Assembly: GCF_003479425.1 (NCBI RefSeq)
Contig: NZ_QUHC01000007.1
Coordinates: 182,531 to 246,530 of the forward strand
Source: Odoribacter sp. AF15-53
GTDB taxonomy: Bacteria; Bacteroidota; Bacteroidia; Bacteroidales; Marinifilaceae
DNA length: 64,000 nucleotides
Reading direction: 5' to 3'
Part shown: positions 51,781-60,177 of the stretch, one piece after another
Layout: every line of letters begins with the position of its first letter
Position numbering within the stretch: position 1 is the first letter of the stretch
Notes under the pieces: generated by a model
The model's input: only the letters and a program-made list of their open reading frames with translations
Databases searched by the model: none
Told to the model about the DNA's origin: nothing
Program-made: the position numbers and the translations under genes

Positions 51781-54252
51781 ATGTTACTGTCAGAATTAAA
51801 AACCGGTGATAGCGCCGTCATTACCAAGGTAAAAGGCTACGGGGCTTTTCGTAAGCGCTTGAATGAAATGGGCTTTGTGAGAGGAAAAGTGGTGAAAGCA
51901 GTAAAAAATGCCCCATTAAATGATCCGATTGAATATGCTATTATGGGCTATGAAATCTCTTTGAGGCGACAGGAAGCCGCATTTATAGAGATCGTTTCTT
52001 TGGAAGAGGCCAGCAATATAGTCGGGATTTCGGGGAGTGCCCGTGACGCGGAAGAAGCTTTCGCTAAACACTGGGAAGGCAGGGACAAACATATACATGT
52101 CGCTTTCGTGGGTAATCCGAATGCCGGGAAAACGACCCTGTTCAATTACATGAGCGGTTCGCAGGAACACGTGGGTAATTATGGCGGGGTGACGATCGAC
52201 GCGAAGAGTGCCACGTTCCGTTTTGACGGGTACGAGTTTAACGTGGTCGATTTGCCGGGAACTTATTCAATTTCAGCTTATTCGAATGAGGAGAAATATG
52301 TCCGGGAGTATATCATGAATAACGCTCCCGACGTGGTTATCAATGTGGTAGACTCGTCGAACCTGGAACGTAATCTCTACCTGTCCACGCAATTGATCGA
52401 CATGGACGTGAAGGGTGTGATCGCCTTGAATATGTACGACGAGCTGGAACGTTCCGGGGCCACTTTCGATTACCAGAAGATGGGAAAGATGATCGGGATG
52501 CCGATGGTGCCGACGGTCGGTTCGAAAGGAAAAGGCGTGAAAGAGTTGTTGCGGGAGGTGATCGAGGTGTACGAGGGAAAGAGTGAGGTCGTAAGGCATA
52601 TTCATATCAATTACGGGAAAGAGATTGAAGATGGTATCGTGGCGATCCGGACGGAATTGAAGGAGGAAAAAGAGCTGATTTGCAATATGTCTCCCCGTTT
52701 CTTGTCGTTGATGCTGTTGGAGGGGGACAGGGAGATAACGGATTTTGTTCAGCGAAGCAAGTCGGCCGAGAAGATCATGCCGCTAGTAAAAGAGAATATT
52801 TGTCGTGTAGAAGCGACTTTCTCGGAGAGCGTGGAAGCGGTGGTTACCGACACGAAATACGGGTTTATTTCCGGGGCCTTGAAGGAAACTTACAAGGAAA
52901 GCCTCGTGAATCGGCGTCGGAAAACAGAATATATTGATGCTATCGTGACTCACAAGTTGTTCGGATTCCCGATATTCTTGTTGTTCCTGTTTACCACGTT
53001 TTTTGCCACGTTCAGCCTGGGAAGTTACCCGATGGAATGGATCGAGGCCGGGGTGGGAGCTTTGAGTGAACTGGTGGATGCCCACATGACGGCCGGACCG
53101 CTGAAAGATTTGTTGATAGACGGTATCATTGGCGGTGTCGGTAGCGTGATCGTGTTTTTACCGAATATATTGATCCTGTTCCTGTTTATCTCGTTCATGG
53201 AGGACACGGGATATATGGCGAGGGCGGCGTTTATCATGGATAAATTGATGCATAAACTCGGGTTACACGGGAAAAGTTTTATCCCGATGATCATGGGATT
53301 CGGGTGTAATGTCCCGGCGATCATGTCTACCCGGATGCTGGAGAACCGGAGCGATCGGATATTGACGATTCTGATCAATCCGTTCATGTCTTGTAGTGCC
53401 CGTCTCCCGGTATATATTCTTCTGGTTGGGGCGTTTTTTAGCGAGTACGCGGCCTTGGTGCTGTTTGGAATATATCTGGTCGGGATTCTGGCGGCCATCG
53501 TGATGGCGAAGTTGTTTAAACGGGTGCTTTTCCACAAGCAAGAGGTGCCTTTCGTGATGGAGTTACCCCCTTATCGTATGCCTACTTTCCGGACGACAAT
53601 CCGTCACATGTGGAGCAAGGGAGAACAGTACCTGAAGAAGATGGGAGGGATTATCATGTTTGCTTCCATACTGATCTGGGCGTTAGGATATTTCCCGGTA
53701 GACAAGGAGTTGGAGGCAAAATATACCGCGCGCAAGGCGGAGGTGACCACGGCTTACGAGGCTACCATAGCTTCCGGGATTGGTAATACGGAGGTTTTGA
53801 AGACAGAACAGGAGGCTAAATTAGAAAGTCTACACCGGCAGGAGGTGAGCGAGCGGCAGGAAAATTCATATATCAGTCGTCTTGGTCGGGTCATGGAACC
53901 CGTTTGGTCTCCTTTGGGACTGGATTGGAAGGCCGGGGTGAGTTTATTGACCGGGGTGGCGGCCAAGGAGGTTGTGGTGAGTACAATGGCAGTTCTTTAT
54001 CAGGGTGAAGAGGGAATGGAAGAAGATGATACGTCGACATTGCAGGCTCGGTTGAAGGAGCATGGTTTCACGCCTGTCGTTGCCATAATATTTATTGTTT
54101 TCGTGTTGCTTTATTCTCCTTGCTTTGCGGCTCTGATTGCTATAGGGAAAGAGATTGGCATGAAGTGGGCGTTCTTCGTGATGGGTTACACGACGGTACT
54201 AGCTTGGGTGGTTTGTTTCGTGTTGAAACAAATACTTGACCTGATCGTTTAG
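51781..54252 (+). CDS. feoB: FeoA-FeoB fusion, ferrous iron transporter
   Basis: 823 residues. A FeoA (SH3-like) domain takes residues 1-75 (ELKTGDSAVITKVKGYGAFRKRLNEMGF). The FeoB G domain begins at about 105 with G1 GNPNAGKTT (111-119), G3 DLPGTYS and G4-like NMYD. The membrane part (about 375-820) has the two Gate repeats, including ARAAFIMDKLMHKLGLHGKSFIPMIMGFGCNVPAIMSTR. Takes up Fe2+ across the inner membrane. Fusion of FeoA and FeoB is usual in Bacteroidota. Start at 51781 is supported by the -7 element upstream. Confidence 0.95.
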   Translation: MLLSELKTGDSAVITKVKGYGAFRKRLNEMGFVRGKVVKAVKNAPLNDPIEYAIMGYEISLRRQEAAFIEIVSLEEASNIVGISGSARDAEEAFAKHWEGRDKHIHVAFVGNPNAGKTTLFNYMSGSQEHVGNYGGVTIDAKSATFRFDGYEFNVVDLPGTYSISAYSNEEKYVREYIMNNAPDVVINVVDSSNLERNLYLSTQLIDMDVKGVIALNMYDELERSGATFDYQKMGKMIGMPMVPTVGSKGKGVKELLREVIEVYEGKSEVVRHIHINYGKEIEDGIVAIRTELKEEKELICNMSPRFLSLMLLEGDREITDFVQRSKSAEKIMPLVKENICRVEATFSESVEAVVTDTKYGFISGALKETYKESLVNRRRKTEYIDAIVTHKLFGFPIFLLFLFTTFFATFSLGSYPMEWIEAGVGALSELVDAHMTAGPLKDLLIDGIIGGVGSVIVFLPNILILFLFISFMEDTGYMARAAFIMDKLMHKLGLHGKSFIPMIMGFGCNVPAIMSTRMLENRSDRILTILINPFMSCSARLPVYILLVGAFFSEYAALVLFGIYLVGILAAIVMAKLFKRVLFHKQEVPFVMELPPYRMPTFRTTIRHMWSKGEQYLKKMGGIIMFASILIWALGYFPVDKELEAKYTARKAEVTTAYEATIASGIGNTEVLKTEQEAKLESLHRQEVSERQENSYISRLGRVMEPVWSPLGLDWKAGVSLLTGVAAKEVVVSTMAVLYQGEEGMEEDDTSTLQARLKEHGFTPVVAIIFIVFVLLYSPCFAALIAIGKEIGMKWAFFVMGYTTVLAWVVCFVLKQILDLIV

Positions 54253-54283
54253 ATAATTGAAAATGACAAAAGAGATTCGAAGA

Positions 54284-54400
54284 TGCTGTGATTGCCGATT
54301 TAATGATTCTGTGATTATTAAAAACGTTGGCTTTGTGCGGATGGAATCACCTAATCTGAAATCATTAAATCACAGAATTAATTTAAATCGAAAATTGAAA
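54284..54400 (+). repeat. Dispersed repeat family B, good copy
   Basis: Blocks GTGATTGCCGATTTAATGAT, CTGTGATTATTAAAAA, GTGCGGATGGAATCACCTAA and AAATCACAGAATTAATTT are shared in the same order with the reverse complement of 58845-59012. It sits between feoB and the small Cys-rich gene. Confidence 0.8.
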
Positions 54401-54564
54401 TGGATATACAATTGATATTGACATATTTGATCGTGGCAGTGGCCCTCGTTTTCGCGGGAAAAGGGGTTTATCGTTTGTTTAAATCCGCCAAGCGGGGAGG
54501 AGGGTGTAATTGCAATTGTGGTTGTGGTGAGAAAAAGAATAGACATAAAAAAAGCTGCTTCTAA
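54400..54564 (+). CDS. FeoB-associated Cys-rich membrane protein
   Basis: 54 residues. One transmembrane helix (about 5-22, LILTYLIVAVALVFAGKG) is followed by a basic stretch and the cysteine run GGGCNCNCGCG, with a last Cys near the end (KSCF). This is the pattern of the small proteins encoded after feoB in many bacteria, thought to aid Fe2+ handling at the transporter. Position 148 bases behind feoB supports it. The stop codon lies in the loop of the terminator hairpin. Confidence 0.88.
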   Translation: MDIQLILTYLIVAVALVFAGKGVYRLFKSAKRGGGCNCNCGCGEKKNRHKKSCF

Positions 54565-54577
54565 AAGCAGCTTTTTT
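54547..54577. terminator. Bidirectional terminator between the Cys-rich gene and rpmH
   Basis: Seven A, then AGCTGCTT, a 4-base loop, AAGCAGCT, then six T. It gives a T tract on both strands, so it can end both convergent transcripts. Confidence 0.88.
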
Positions 54578-54580
54578 ATA

Positions 54581-54739
54581 TTAATGCTTGTGTCTGCGCT
54601 CGTCAGATACACTTAATTTTTTTCTTCCTTTAGCTCTTCTTCTAGCTAGAACTGCTCTACCATTAGCGGTAGACATTCTTTCTCTGAAACCATGTTTGTT
54701 TCTTCTTTTTCTGTTGTGGGGTTGAAATGTACGTTTCAT
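54581..54739 (-). CDS. rpmH: 50S ribosomal protein L34
   Basis: 52 residues: [18 protein letters not shown], then [20 protein letters not shown] and a basic tail [14 protein letters not shown]. This is the classic L34 sequence with a slightly long C-terminus, as usual in Bacteroidota. It codes for a component of the large ribosomal subunit. A perfect promoter lies 42 bases upstream. The rpmH-dnaA order of many bacteria is not present; rpoD is the divergent neighbour here. Confidence 0.97.
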   Translation of the reverse strand: MKRTFQPHNRKRRNKHGFRERMSTANGRAVLARRRAKGRKKLSVSDERRHKH

Positions 54740-54780
54740 TGCGATATTATCTTATGTTATTATTTTCTCACTTCGGACTG

Positions 54781-54811
54781 CAAAAGTAGGGATTTTTTTG
54801 ATTGTGCCAAA
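54781..54811 (-). promoter_or_regulatory. Promoter for rpmH
   Basis: On the minus strand: TTTG, exactly 19 bases, TACTTTTG. Full match to the Bacteroidota consensus, one of the two best in the window. Confidence 0.8.
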
Positions 54812-54953
54812 GAATTTTGGAAAATAATCTTATCCGGCCTAACAAAGTTTCCATGTTCTCGTATACTTCCGTGAGCTTGAATGAAAAAAAGGCTCTAATA
54901 TTTGTTTTATTGAAATAGATGATTAACTTTAAGCCAATTATACTAAGAGACCT

Positions 54954-55823
54954 ATGAGACAGTTAAAAATCAGCAAACAAATCACTGGCAGGGATTCTTT
55001 CTCGATAGAGAAATACTTGCAGGAGATTGGGAAAATCGACGTGTTGTCGCCGGATGAGGAGGTTGCTTTAGCCAAGAAAATCCGAGCGGGCGATCAGGCG
55101 GCGCGGGAGCTGTTGGTAAAGAGTAACCTGCGTTTCGTGGTTTCCGTGGCCAAGCAATACCAGAATAACGGTTTAACTTTGGGTGACTTGATTAACGAGG
55201 GCAATCTGGGATTAATAAAAGCTGCCGAATGTTTTGACGAAACGAAAGGATTCAAGTTTATTTCTTATGCCGTATGGTGGATCCGACAATCGATTTTGCA
55301 GGCAATCGCCGAGAATTCGCGTTTAGTTCGCCTACCGTTGAATAAGATCAGCAGTATTAATAAAGTAAATAAGTTTTTCTTCCGCTTGGAACAGGAGTTT
55401 CAGCGCGAACCCACGGCAGAAGAGATCGCGCAGAAAATGGATATTCCCGAAAAGGAAGTCAAGGATAGCATGCGTATATCAAATCGTCCGTTATCCATGG
55501 ATGCTCCTTTGACGACAGACGAGGATTCATCCAGCCTGTACGACGTGATGATCACGGGGGATAATGCCATACCGGATGCCGAACGGGAAATGAATGCCGA
55601 TTCGTTGCGAACGGAAATCGACCGTTATCTGACGATTCTGGATGAACGGGATGCTTTGATATTGCGAATGTATTATGGACTGGGCGGTTATACTGCGATG
55701 TCGTTGGAAGAGATTGGAGATCGGGTCGGGTTAACGAGTGAACGGGTGCGCCAGATAAAATCAAAGGCCATCAGGAAACTGAAGAATTCGTGCCGTAGTA
55801 AACGGTTGAAGACTTATCTATAA
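54954..55823 (+). CDS. rpoD: Primary RNA polymerase sigma factor (RpoD/SigA)
   Basis: 289 residues, the short form typical of Bacteroidota. Region 1.2 DSFSIEKYLQEIGKIDVLSP; region 2 LRFVVSVAKQYQNNGLTLGDLINEGNLGLIKAAE and FISYAVWWIRQSILQAI; region 3 EFQREPTAEEIAQKMDI; region 4 MSLEEIGDRVGLTSERVRQIKSKAIRKL. There is no long N-terminal 1.1 region. Reads the housekeeping promoters noted in this window. A 7-bp hairpin (ACAGGAAT/ATTCCTGT) follows the stop without a T tract. Confidence 0.96.
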   Translation: MRQLKISKQITGRDSFSIEKYLQEIGKIDVLSPDEEVALAKKIRAGDQAARELLVKSNLRFVVSVAKQYQNNGLTLGDLINEGNLGLIKAAECFDETKGFKFISYAVWWIRQSILQAIAENSRLVRLPLNKISSINKVNKFFFRLEQEFQREPTAEEIAQKMDIPEKEVKDSMRISNRPLSMDAPLTTDEDSSSLYDVMITGDNAIPDAEREMNADSLRTEIDRYLTILDERDALILRMYYGLGGYTAMSLEEIGDRVGLTSERVRQIKSKAIRKLKNSCRSKRLKTYL

Positions 55824-55994
55824 ACAGGAATATTCCATTCCTGTCGGTTGCTAGTTACAAGTTATAGAGAAACGATAACTTGACATTCGTTCTGTTTGTC
55901 TTAATTCTTTAATATTTTCAAGAACCTGTGTTTGATATACTTACAGTTTGCAACTAAAATACGTCTTTAAAGTTCATTTTTTCAACTTAATTAC

Positions 55995-56002
55995 TATATT
56001 TG
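55995..56002 (+). promoter_or_regulatory. Putative -7 element (TATATTTG) for pdxS
   Basis: TAnnTTTG match with a T-rich stretch 19-25 bases before it. It would give a leader of about 130 bases, in which I see no known riboswitch. Confidence 0.45.
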
Positions 56003-56141
56003 TTTCCCGTTTTTAAGGGGGTGTTTTGACGATCGAAAACGTTTGAGTGATGGATTCGATTAATCACAAACACTTGTTCTCAAGAGAGTTGGGTTAGAGG
56101 GGGAAAATATTTATTTTGAACATATAATAAAGGAAAACCTT

Positions 56142-57011
56142 ATGGGAAATTATGAATTGAACAAAAATCTGGCACAAATGCTAAAAGGTGGGGTTATCAT
56201 GGATGTAACCAATGTTGAACAGGCAAAGATTGCCGAAGCTGCCGGAGCATGTGCTGTTATGGCCTTGGAGAGAGTGCCATCGGATATCCGTAAAGATGGT
56301 GGAGTTGCTAGAATGTCTGATCCGCAGATGATTAAGGCTATTAAGAATGCCGTGTCTATTCCTGTAATGGCAAAAGTGAGAATCGGTCACTTTGTTGAAG
56401 CTCAAATTTTGGAAGCTATTGGTATTGATTATATCGACGAGAGTGAAGTGTTGACTCCCGCTGATGACTTGTATCATGTTGATAAGACAGCGTTTAAAGT
56501 GCCGTTCGTGTGCGGATGCCGTAACTTGGGTGAAGCGTTAAGACGTATTGGCGAGGGGGCTTCCATGATTCGTACCAAAGGTGAAGCCGGAACCGGGAAC
56601 GTGGTTGAGGCTGTAAGACACATGCGTCAGTTGAACAATGATATTCATCAAGTGCAAGCCGCTCCGGTTGAAGCATTGATGACGCTTGCTAAAGAGATGG
56701 GCGCTCCTTTTGATTTGGTAAAATACGTGCATGAAAACGGTAAATTGCCCGTGGTGAATTTCGCTGCCGGTGGTATCGCTACTCCGGCTGATGCTGCTTT
56801 GATGATGCAGTTGGGTTGCGAGGGTGTATTTGTTGGTTCCGGTATCTTCAAGTCAGGTGATCCTGCCAAGAGAGCGAGAGCTATCGTTTTAGCAACTACT
56901 TATTACAATGATCCGGTTAAATTGGCCGAGTTATCCGAGAACTTGGGAGAACCGATGTCCGGATTGGAGATCAGTAAATTGGAGAATAAATACGCCGAAA
57001 GAGGCTGGTAA
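56142..57011 (+). CDS. pdxS: Pyridoxal 5'-phosphate synthase lyase subunit
   Basis: 289 residues. Highly conserved PdxS barrel: [20 protein letters not shown], the Schiff-base lysine region [20 protein letters not shown] (Lys78), [11 protein letters not shown] and [17 protein letters not shown]. Builds PLP from ribose 5-phosphate, glyceraldehyde 3-phosphate and ammonia delivered by PdxT, whose gene follows. A repeat-armed hairpin separates the two genes. Confidence 0.97.
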   Translation: MGNYELNKNLAQMLKGGVIMDVTNVEQAKIAEAAGACAVMALERVPSDIRKDGGVARMSDPQMIKAIKNAVSIPVMAKVRIGHFVEAQILEAIGIDYIDESEVLTPADDLYHVDKTAFKVPFVCGCRNLGEALRRIGEGASMIRTKGEAGTGNVVEAVRHMRQLNNDIHQVQAAPVEALMTLAKEMGAPFDLVKYVHENGKLPVVNFAAGGIATPADAALMMQLGCEGVFVGSGIFKSGDPAKRARAIVLATTYYNDPVKLAELSENLGEPMSGLEISKLENKYAERGW

Positions 57012-57017
57012 TAAATA

Positions 57018-57157
57018 GTTTATAACGTTCATAAGGTTTGTAAAGTTTATAAAGTAATGGACCTTGCGGATGCCTTGATCGCGATAGTTCTACTGTCGAT
57101 GAATCTTATCCGGGAGGACACAGACCTTATGAACTTTATAGGCCTTATGATTTTTAT
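57018..57157. repeat. Hairpin with 9-bp tandem-repeat arms, repeat family C copy 2
   Basis: Left arm units GTTTATAAC, GTTCATAAG, GTTTGTAAA, GTTTATAAA (57018-57053). Right arm units AGACCTTAT, GAACTTTAT, AGGCCTTAT, GATTTTTAT (57122-57157). Same design as 48328-48495 with a different centre. Begins 7 bases after pdxS. Confidence 0.78.
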
Positions 57158-57169
57158 AAATTTATTTAG

Positions 57170-57736
57170 ATGAAGAAGATTGGAATTTTAGGATTTCAAG
57201 GTGCGATAATCGAGCACGAACGCCAGATCAAGGCGATAGGGCATGAACCCGTGATCGTGAAGTACCCGGAACAATTGGAGGAGATTGACGCGATTATTTT
57301 GCCGGGAGGAGAGAGTACGACGATGGGGAAAATTCTTAATCGGACGGGATTAATGGAGCCTTTGCGAGGAAAGATTCTTGGCGGGTTGCCGGTATGGGGA
57401 ACTTGTGCGGGAATGATTTTATTGGCAAAGGAATTGGTGAATGATACGGTTACTCATTTAGGGGTAATGGATATCGCTGTCCGGCGTAATGCTTACGGTA
57501 GCCAGATCGACAGTTTCGCCACGAAACAGGTGATCCCGGCAGTAAGTTCAAATGAAATAGAGTTGGTATTTATTCGCGCTCCCTACATAACCAGAGTGGA
57601 TGAAGGAGTGGAAGTCTTGTGTGAAGTTGACGGTCATATCGTTGCCGCACAAGAAAAAAATATGCTGGTGACTTCTTTTCACCCGGAACTTACGGATAAT
57701 ACGGAGTTCTTGAAATATTTCGTATCCAAGATATAA
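57170..57736 (+). CDS. pdxT: Pyridoxal 5'-phosphate synthase glutaminase subunit
   Basis: 188 residues. Class I glutaminase triad: Cys79 in WGTCAGM, His171 and Glu173 in SFHPEL. Oxyanion site GGEST at 47-51. Provides ammonia from glutamine to PdxS. Its stop codon forms the first bases of the following palindromic element. Confidence 0.96.
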   Translation: MKKIGILGFQGAIIEHERQIKAIGHEPVIVKYPEQLEEIDAIILPGGESTTMGKILNRTGLMEPLRGKILGGLPVWGTCAGMILLAKELVNDTVTHLGVMDIAVRRNAYGSQIDSFATKQVIPAVSSNEIELVFIRAPYITRVDEGVEVLCEVDGHIVAAQEKNMLVTSFHPELTDNTEFLKYFVSKI

Positions 57737-57887
57737 AAAGAGACTGTCTGAAAAGTCAATTTACGTAGAACTACCACCCCTAGCCCCTTCTTACACGGGA
57801 GGGAAAACCGCTTGGTAATCAACTCTCCCCCTGTGTAAGGGGGTGCCGGAGGGGGTAGTGAACAGACTTTTCAGACAGCTTCTTTTT
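57735..57887. repeat. MITE-like palindromic element, repeat family A copy 2 (153 bp)
   Basis: Outer arms are AAAAAGAGACTGTCTGAAAA (57735 on) and, as inverse, TTTTCAGACAGCTTCTTTTT (57868-57887). Inner blocks ACTACCACCCC, CTTACACGGGAGG, CCCTGTGTAAGGGGG and GGGGGTAGT are shared with 43606-43814. Lies between convergent pdxT and the heptose kinase gene, where its hairpin and T runs could stop both. Confidence 0.85.
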
Positions 57888-57890
57888 ATA

Positions 57891-58838
57891 TTATAAATTG
57901 TCATTCAACTCTTCTATACTTAGCGTTGCCGTTCCAATTTTCTTGACGACAACCCCGGCGGCCACGTTGGCGATGCGTATGGCGTTCGTGATTTCCTGGC
58001 CTGAGGTCAGGGCTAATGAAAGGGCGGCAACGACCGTGTCTCCCGCACCGCTTACATCAAATACTTCCTGTGAATGTGTCGGGATGTGCAGGATTTCCTG
58101 ATTGGAAATCAAGCTCATGCCTTTCTCGCTTCGAGTCACGAGAAGGGCTGATAAACCGTAACAATGAATGATTTCTAAAGCGACTTCCTCGATTTCCCGG
58201 TCTTCATTTTTCACGGGATGCCCGATGATATCGCCCAATTCTTTCACGTTCGGAGTGATCAGATCGGCCCCGGCGTATTTCTTCCAGTTTTGTCCTTTTG
58301 GATCCACGATAACCCGTGTCCCGTGTCCTTTGGCCGTTTGGATGAGGAAGGTGCAAAGCTTTTCCGAGATCATTCCTTTCCCGTAGTCGGAAATGACGAG
58401 GGTAGGAGAGTCTTGAATAAGTTCTGCAAGGTGAGTTTGAAAGTCTTCCCTTGTTTTGTCGGGGAGTTCCAGGTGTTGTTCGTAATCAATCCGGACAATC
58501 TGCTGCCTTCCCCCGATGACTCTGGCTTTCGTGATCGTGGGCTGTTCCGTCTTGACAAAATCGGTTTTTATGCCTTTCCGGTGAGCCATGCGTTCGATTT
58601 CTTTCCCGAAGAAGTCATGCCCGATAGCCCCGCATAACGTGGCTTGTCCTCCAAGGCTTGTGATGTTGTTGGCCACGTTTGAAGCCCCTCCCAGGCGGGA
58701 TTCTTCCGTCACGATGTTCACGATCGGCACGGGAGCTTCCGGGGAAATACGTTCTACCTTCCCGAAGTAATACTTGTCAAGCATCACATCCCCGACGATC
58801 AATATCTTACAATCGTTGAAATTTAGTTTCATCTTCAA
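57891..58838 (-). CDS. hldA: D-glycero-beta-D-manno-heptose-7-phosphate kinase
   Basis: 315 residues, the kinase domain only; E. coli HldE carries an added nucleotidyltransferase half that is absent here. PfkB/ribokinase fold: ILIVGDVMLDKYYFGKVERISPEAPVP at the start, RLGGASNVANNITSLG, and the anion-hole motif DVSGAGDTVVAAL near 255. Phosphorylates heptose 7-phosphate in the ADP-heptose path to the LPS core or other surface glycans. Confidence 0.9.
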   Translation of the reverse strand: MKMKLNFNDCKILIVGDVMLDKYYFGKVERISPEAPVPIVNIVTEESRLGGASNVANNITSLGGQATLCGAIGHDFFGKEIERMAHRKGIKTDFVKTEQPTITKARVIGGRQQIVRIDYEQHLELPDKTREDFQTHLAELIQDSPTLVISDYGKGMISEKLCTFLIQTAKGHGTRVIVDPKGQNWKKYAGADLITPNVKELGDIIGHPVKNEDREIEEVALEIIHCYGLSALLVTRSEKGMSLISNQEILHIPTHSQEVFDVSGAGDTVVAALSLALTSGQEITNAIRIANVAAGVVVKKIGTATLSIEELNDNL

Positions 58839-58844
58839 ATTTTA

Positions 58845-59012
58845 GATTTTAGATTTTAGATTGAGTGATCCGATTAATTCTGTGATTTAGTGATTTCCGA
58901 TTAGGTGATTCCAACCGCACGATTCTCTCGTTCTTTTTTAATAATCACCAAATCATTGAATCGGCAATCACCGAATCTTTTCATTCTAAATTCTAAATTT
59001 TAAATTCTACAT
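58845..59012 (-). repeat. Dispersed repeat family B, inverted copy
   Basis: Read on the minus strand it gives GTGATTGCCGATTCAATGAT, TGGTGATTATTAAAAA, GTGCGGTTGGAATCACCTAA and AAATCACTAAATCACAGAAT, matching 54284-54400. TCTAAAAT/ATTCTAAA runs flank it on both sides. Lies between prfB and the heptose kinase gene. Confidence 0.8.
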
Positions 59013-59019
59013 TACCTTC

Positions 59020-60109
59020 TCATTCTTCTCCCCCGAACATCATCAGGTAGGCTTTAATGAACTCGTTGATTTCTCCGTCCATGACAGCTTGTACATTAGA
59101 TGTTTGGTAGTTGGTACGATGATCTTTTACCCGGCGGTCGTCAAACACGTAACTACGGATTTGTGATCCCCATTCGATCTTCTTTTTCGTGCCTTCCACT
59201 TTATCCCGTTCCTCTTGTCGTTTCTGCAATTCCAGTTCGTATAACTGGGCTTTCAGAAGACGCATGGCGTTTTCACGGTTCTGTAACTGGGAACGTGATT
59301 CCGTGTTTTCGATCATGATACCTGTGGGAGCATGTCGCAATCGAACTCCGGTTTCCACCTTGTTCACGTTCTGGCCTCCGGCTCCTCCGCTTCGGAAAGT
59401 GTCCCAACTGATGTCGGCTGCGTTAATCGTGATCTCGATGGTGTCATCCACGGCGGGATAAACAAACACGGAGGCAAACGAGGTCATTCGTTTGTTGGCG
59501 GCATTGTACGGGGATAGGCGTACCAAACGGTGAACTCCGTTTTCCGATTTCAGGTAACCGTAAGCGTAATCCCCCTCGAATTCAAGGGTAGCCGATTTGA
59601 TTCCGGCTTCCTCGCCTTCCTGGTAATCCACGTGTTTCACCTTGTAACCGTTCAGTTCTCCCCAGCGGATGTACATCCGGTAGAGCATACTGGCCCAATC
59701 CATACTTTCCGTACCACCGGCCCCGGAATTGATCTTCATGATTGCCCCGAAGTGGTCTTCTTCCCGGCGTAGCATGTTGCGCATTTCAATATCTTCCAAC
59801 ACCCGGACGGTCTCCTTGTATTGCTCGTCAACCTCTTCCTCGGTAGCTTCACCTTCTTTGGCGAAATCGAAAAGCACTTGCAGGTCTTCCACGGCGGAAG
59901 TTACTTGCTCGTATCCTTCTATCCATGATTTTAATTCCCGGACTTTCTTCATCAGGACTTCCGCTTCCTTCGGTTTTTCCCACAGATCCGGATTTTGTGT
60001 TCTTAATTCTTCTTCAGCGAGTTGTACCTTTTTCCCGTCGATGTCAAAGATACCTCCTCAATGCTTCACCTCGCTCTGCCAATTCTTTGATATGGTCTAT
60101 TGTGATCAT
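59020..60109 (-). CDS. prfB: Peptide chain release factor 2, with programmed +1 frameshift
   Basis: 362 residues once the frames are joined. Frame 0 runs from ATG 60109 for 21 codons to an in-frame TGA (60044-60046). The ribosome shifts +1 at CTT-TGA and goes on with GAC (60043-60045) to the end at 59020. The stop-codon hydrolysis motif is [12 protein letters not shown]. The stop-reading tripeptide region reads [10 protein letters not shown], so SPY stands where E. coli has SPF. RF2 ends translation at UGA and UAA. Without recoding this would look like a broken gene. Confidence 0.95.
60043..60058 (-). promoter_or_regulatory. prfB recoding site
   Basis: On the minus strand: internal Shine-Dalgarno AGGAGG (60053-60058), TAT, slip codon CTT, then TGA-C. 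This is the known RF2 autoregulatory site: low RF2 slows reading of UGA and favours the shift. The SD element is kept even though Bacteroidota seldom use SD for start sites. Confidence 0.95.
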
Positions 60110-60132
60110 TGTGTGTTAAGTTTATAAATGAA

Positions 60133-60160
60133 ATTCGTCCCTTCATACGAAGGGACGAAT
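60133..60160 (-). terminator. Hairpin after the DUF2723 gene
   Basis: Perfect 12-bp stem (ATTCGTCCCTTC with GAAGGGACGAAT) and 4-base loop, 18 bases beyond the DUF2723 stop. On the minus strand a short T-rich tract (TTTCATTT) follows. It separates DUF2723 from prfB. Confidence 0.75.
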
Positions 60161-60177
60161 GATTTGTATACATTATT

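Noticed and set aside
59953..60109. prfB looks like a pseudogene with a stop after 21 codons
   Set aside because: The stop lies in a perfect RF2 recoding signal (AGGAGG, CTT-TGA-C), and the +1 frame continues without a break to the end of the gene.
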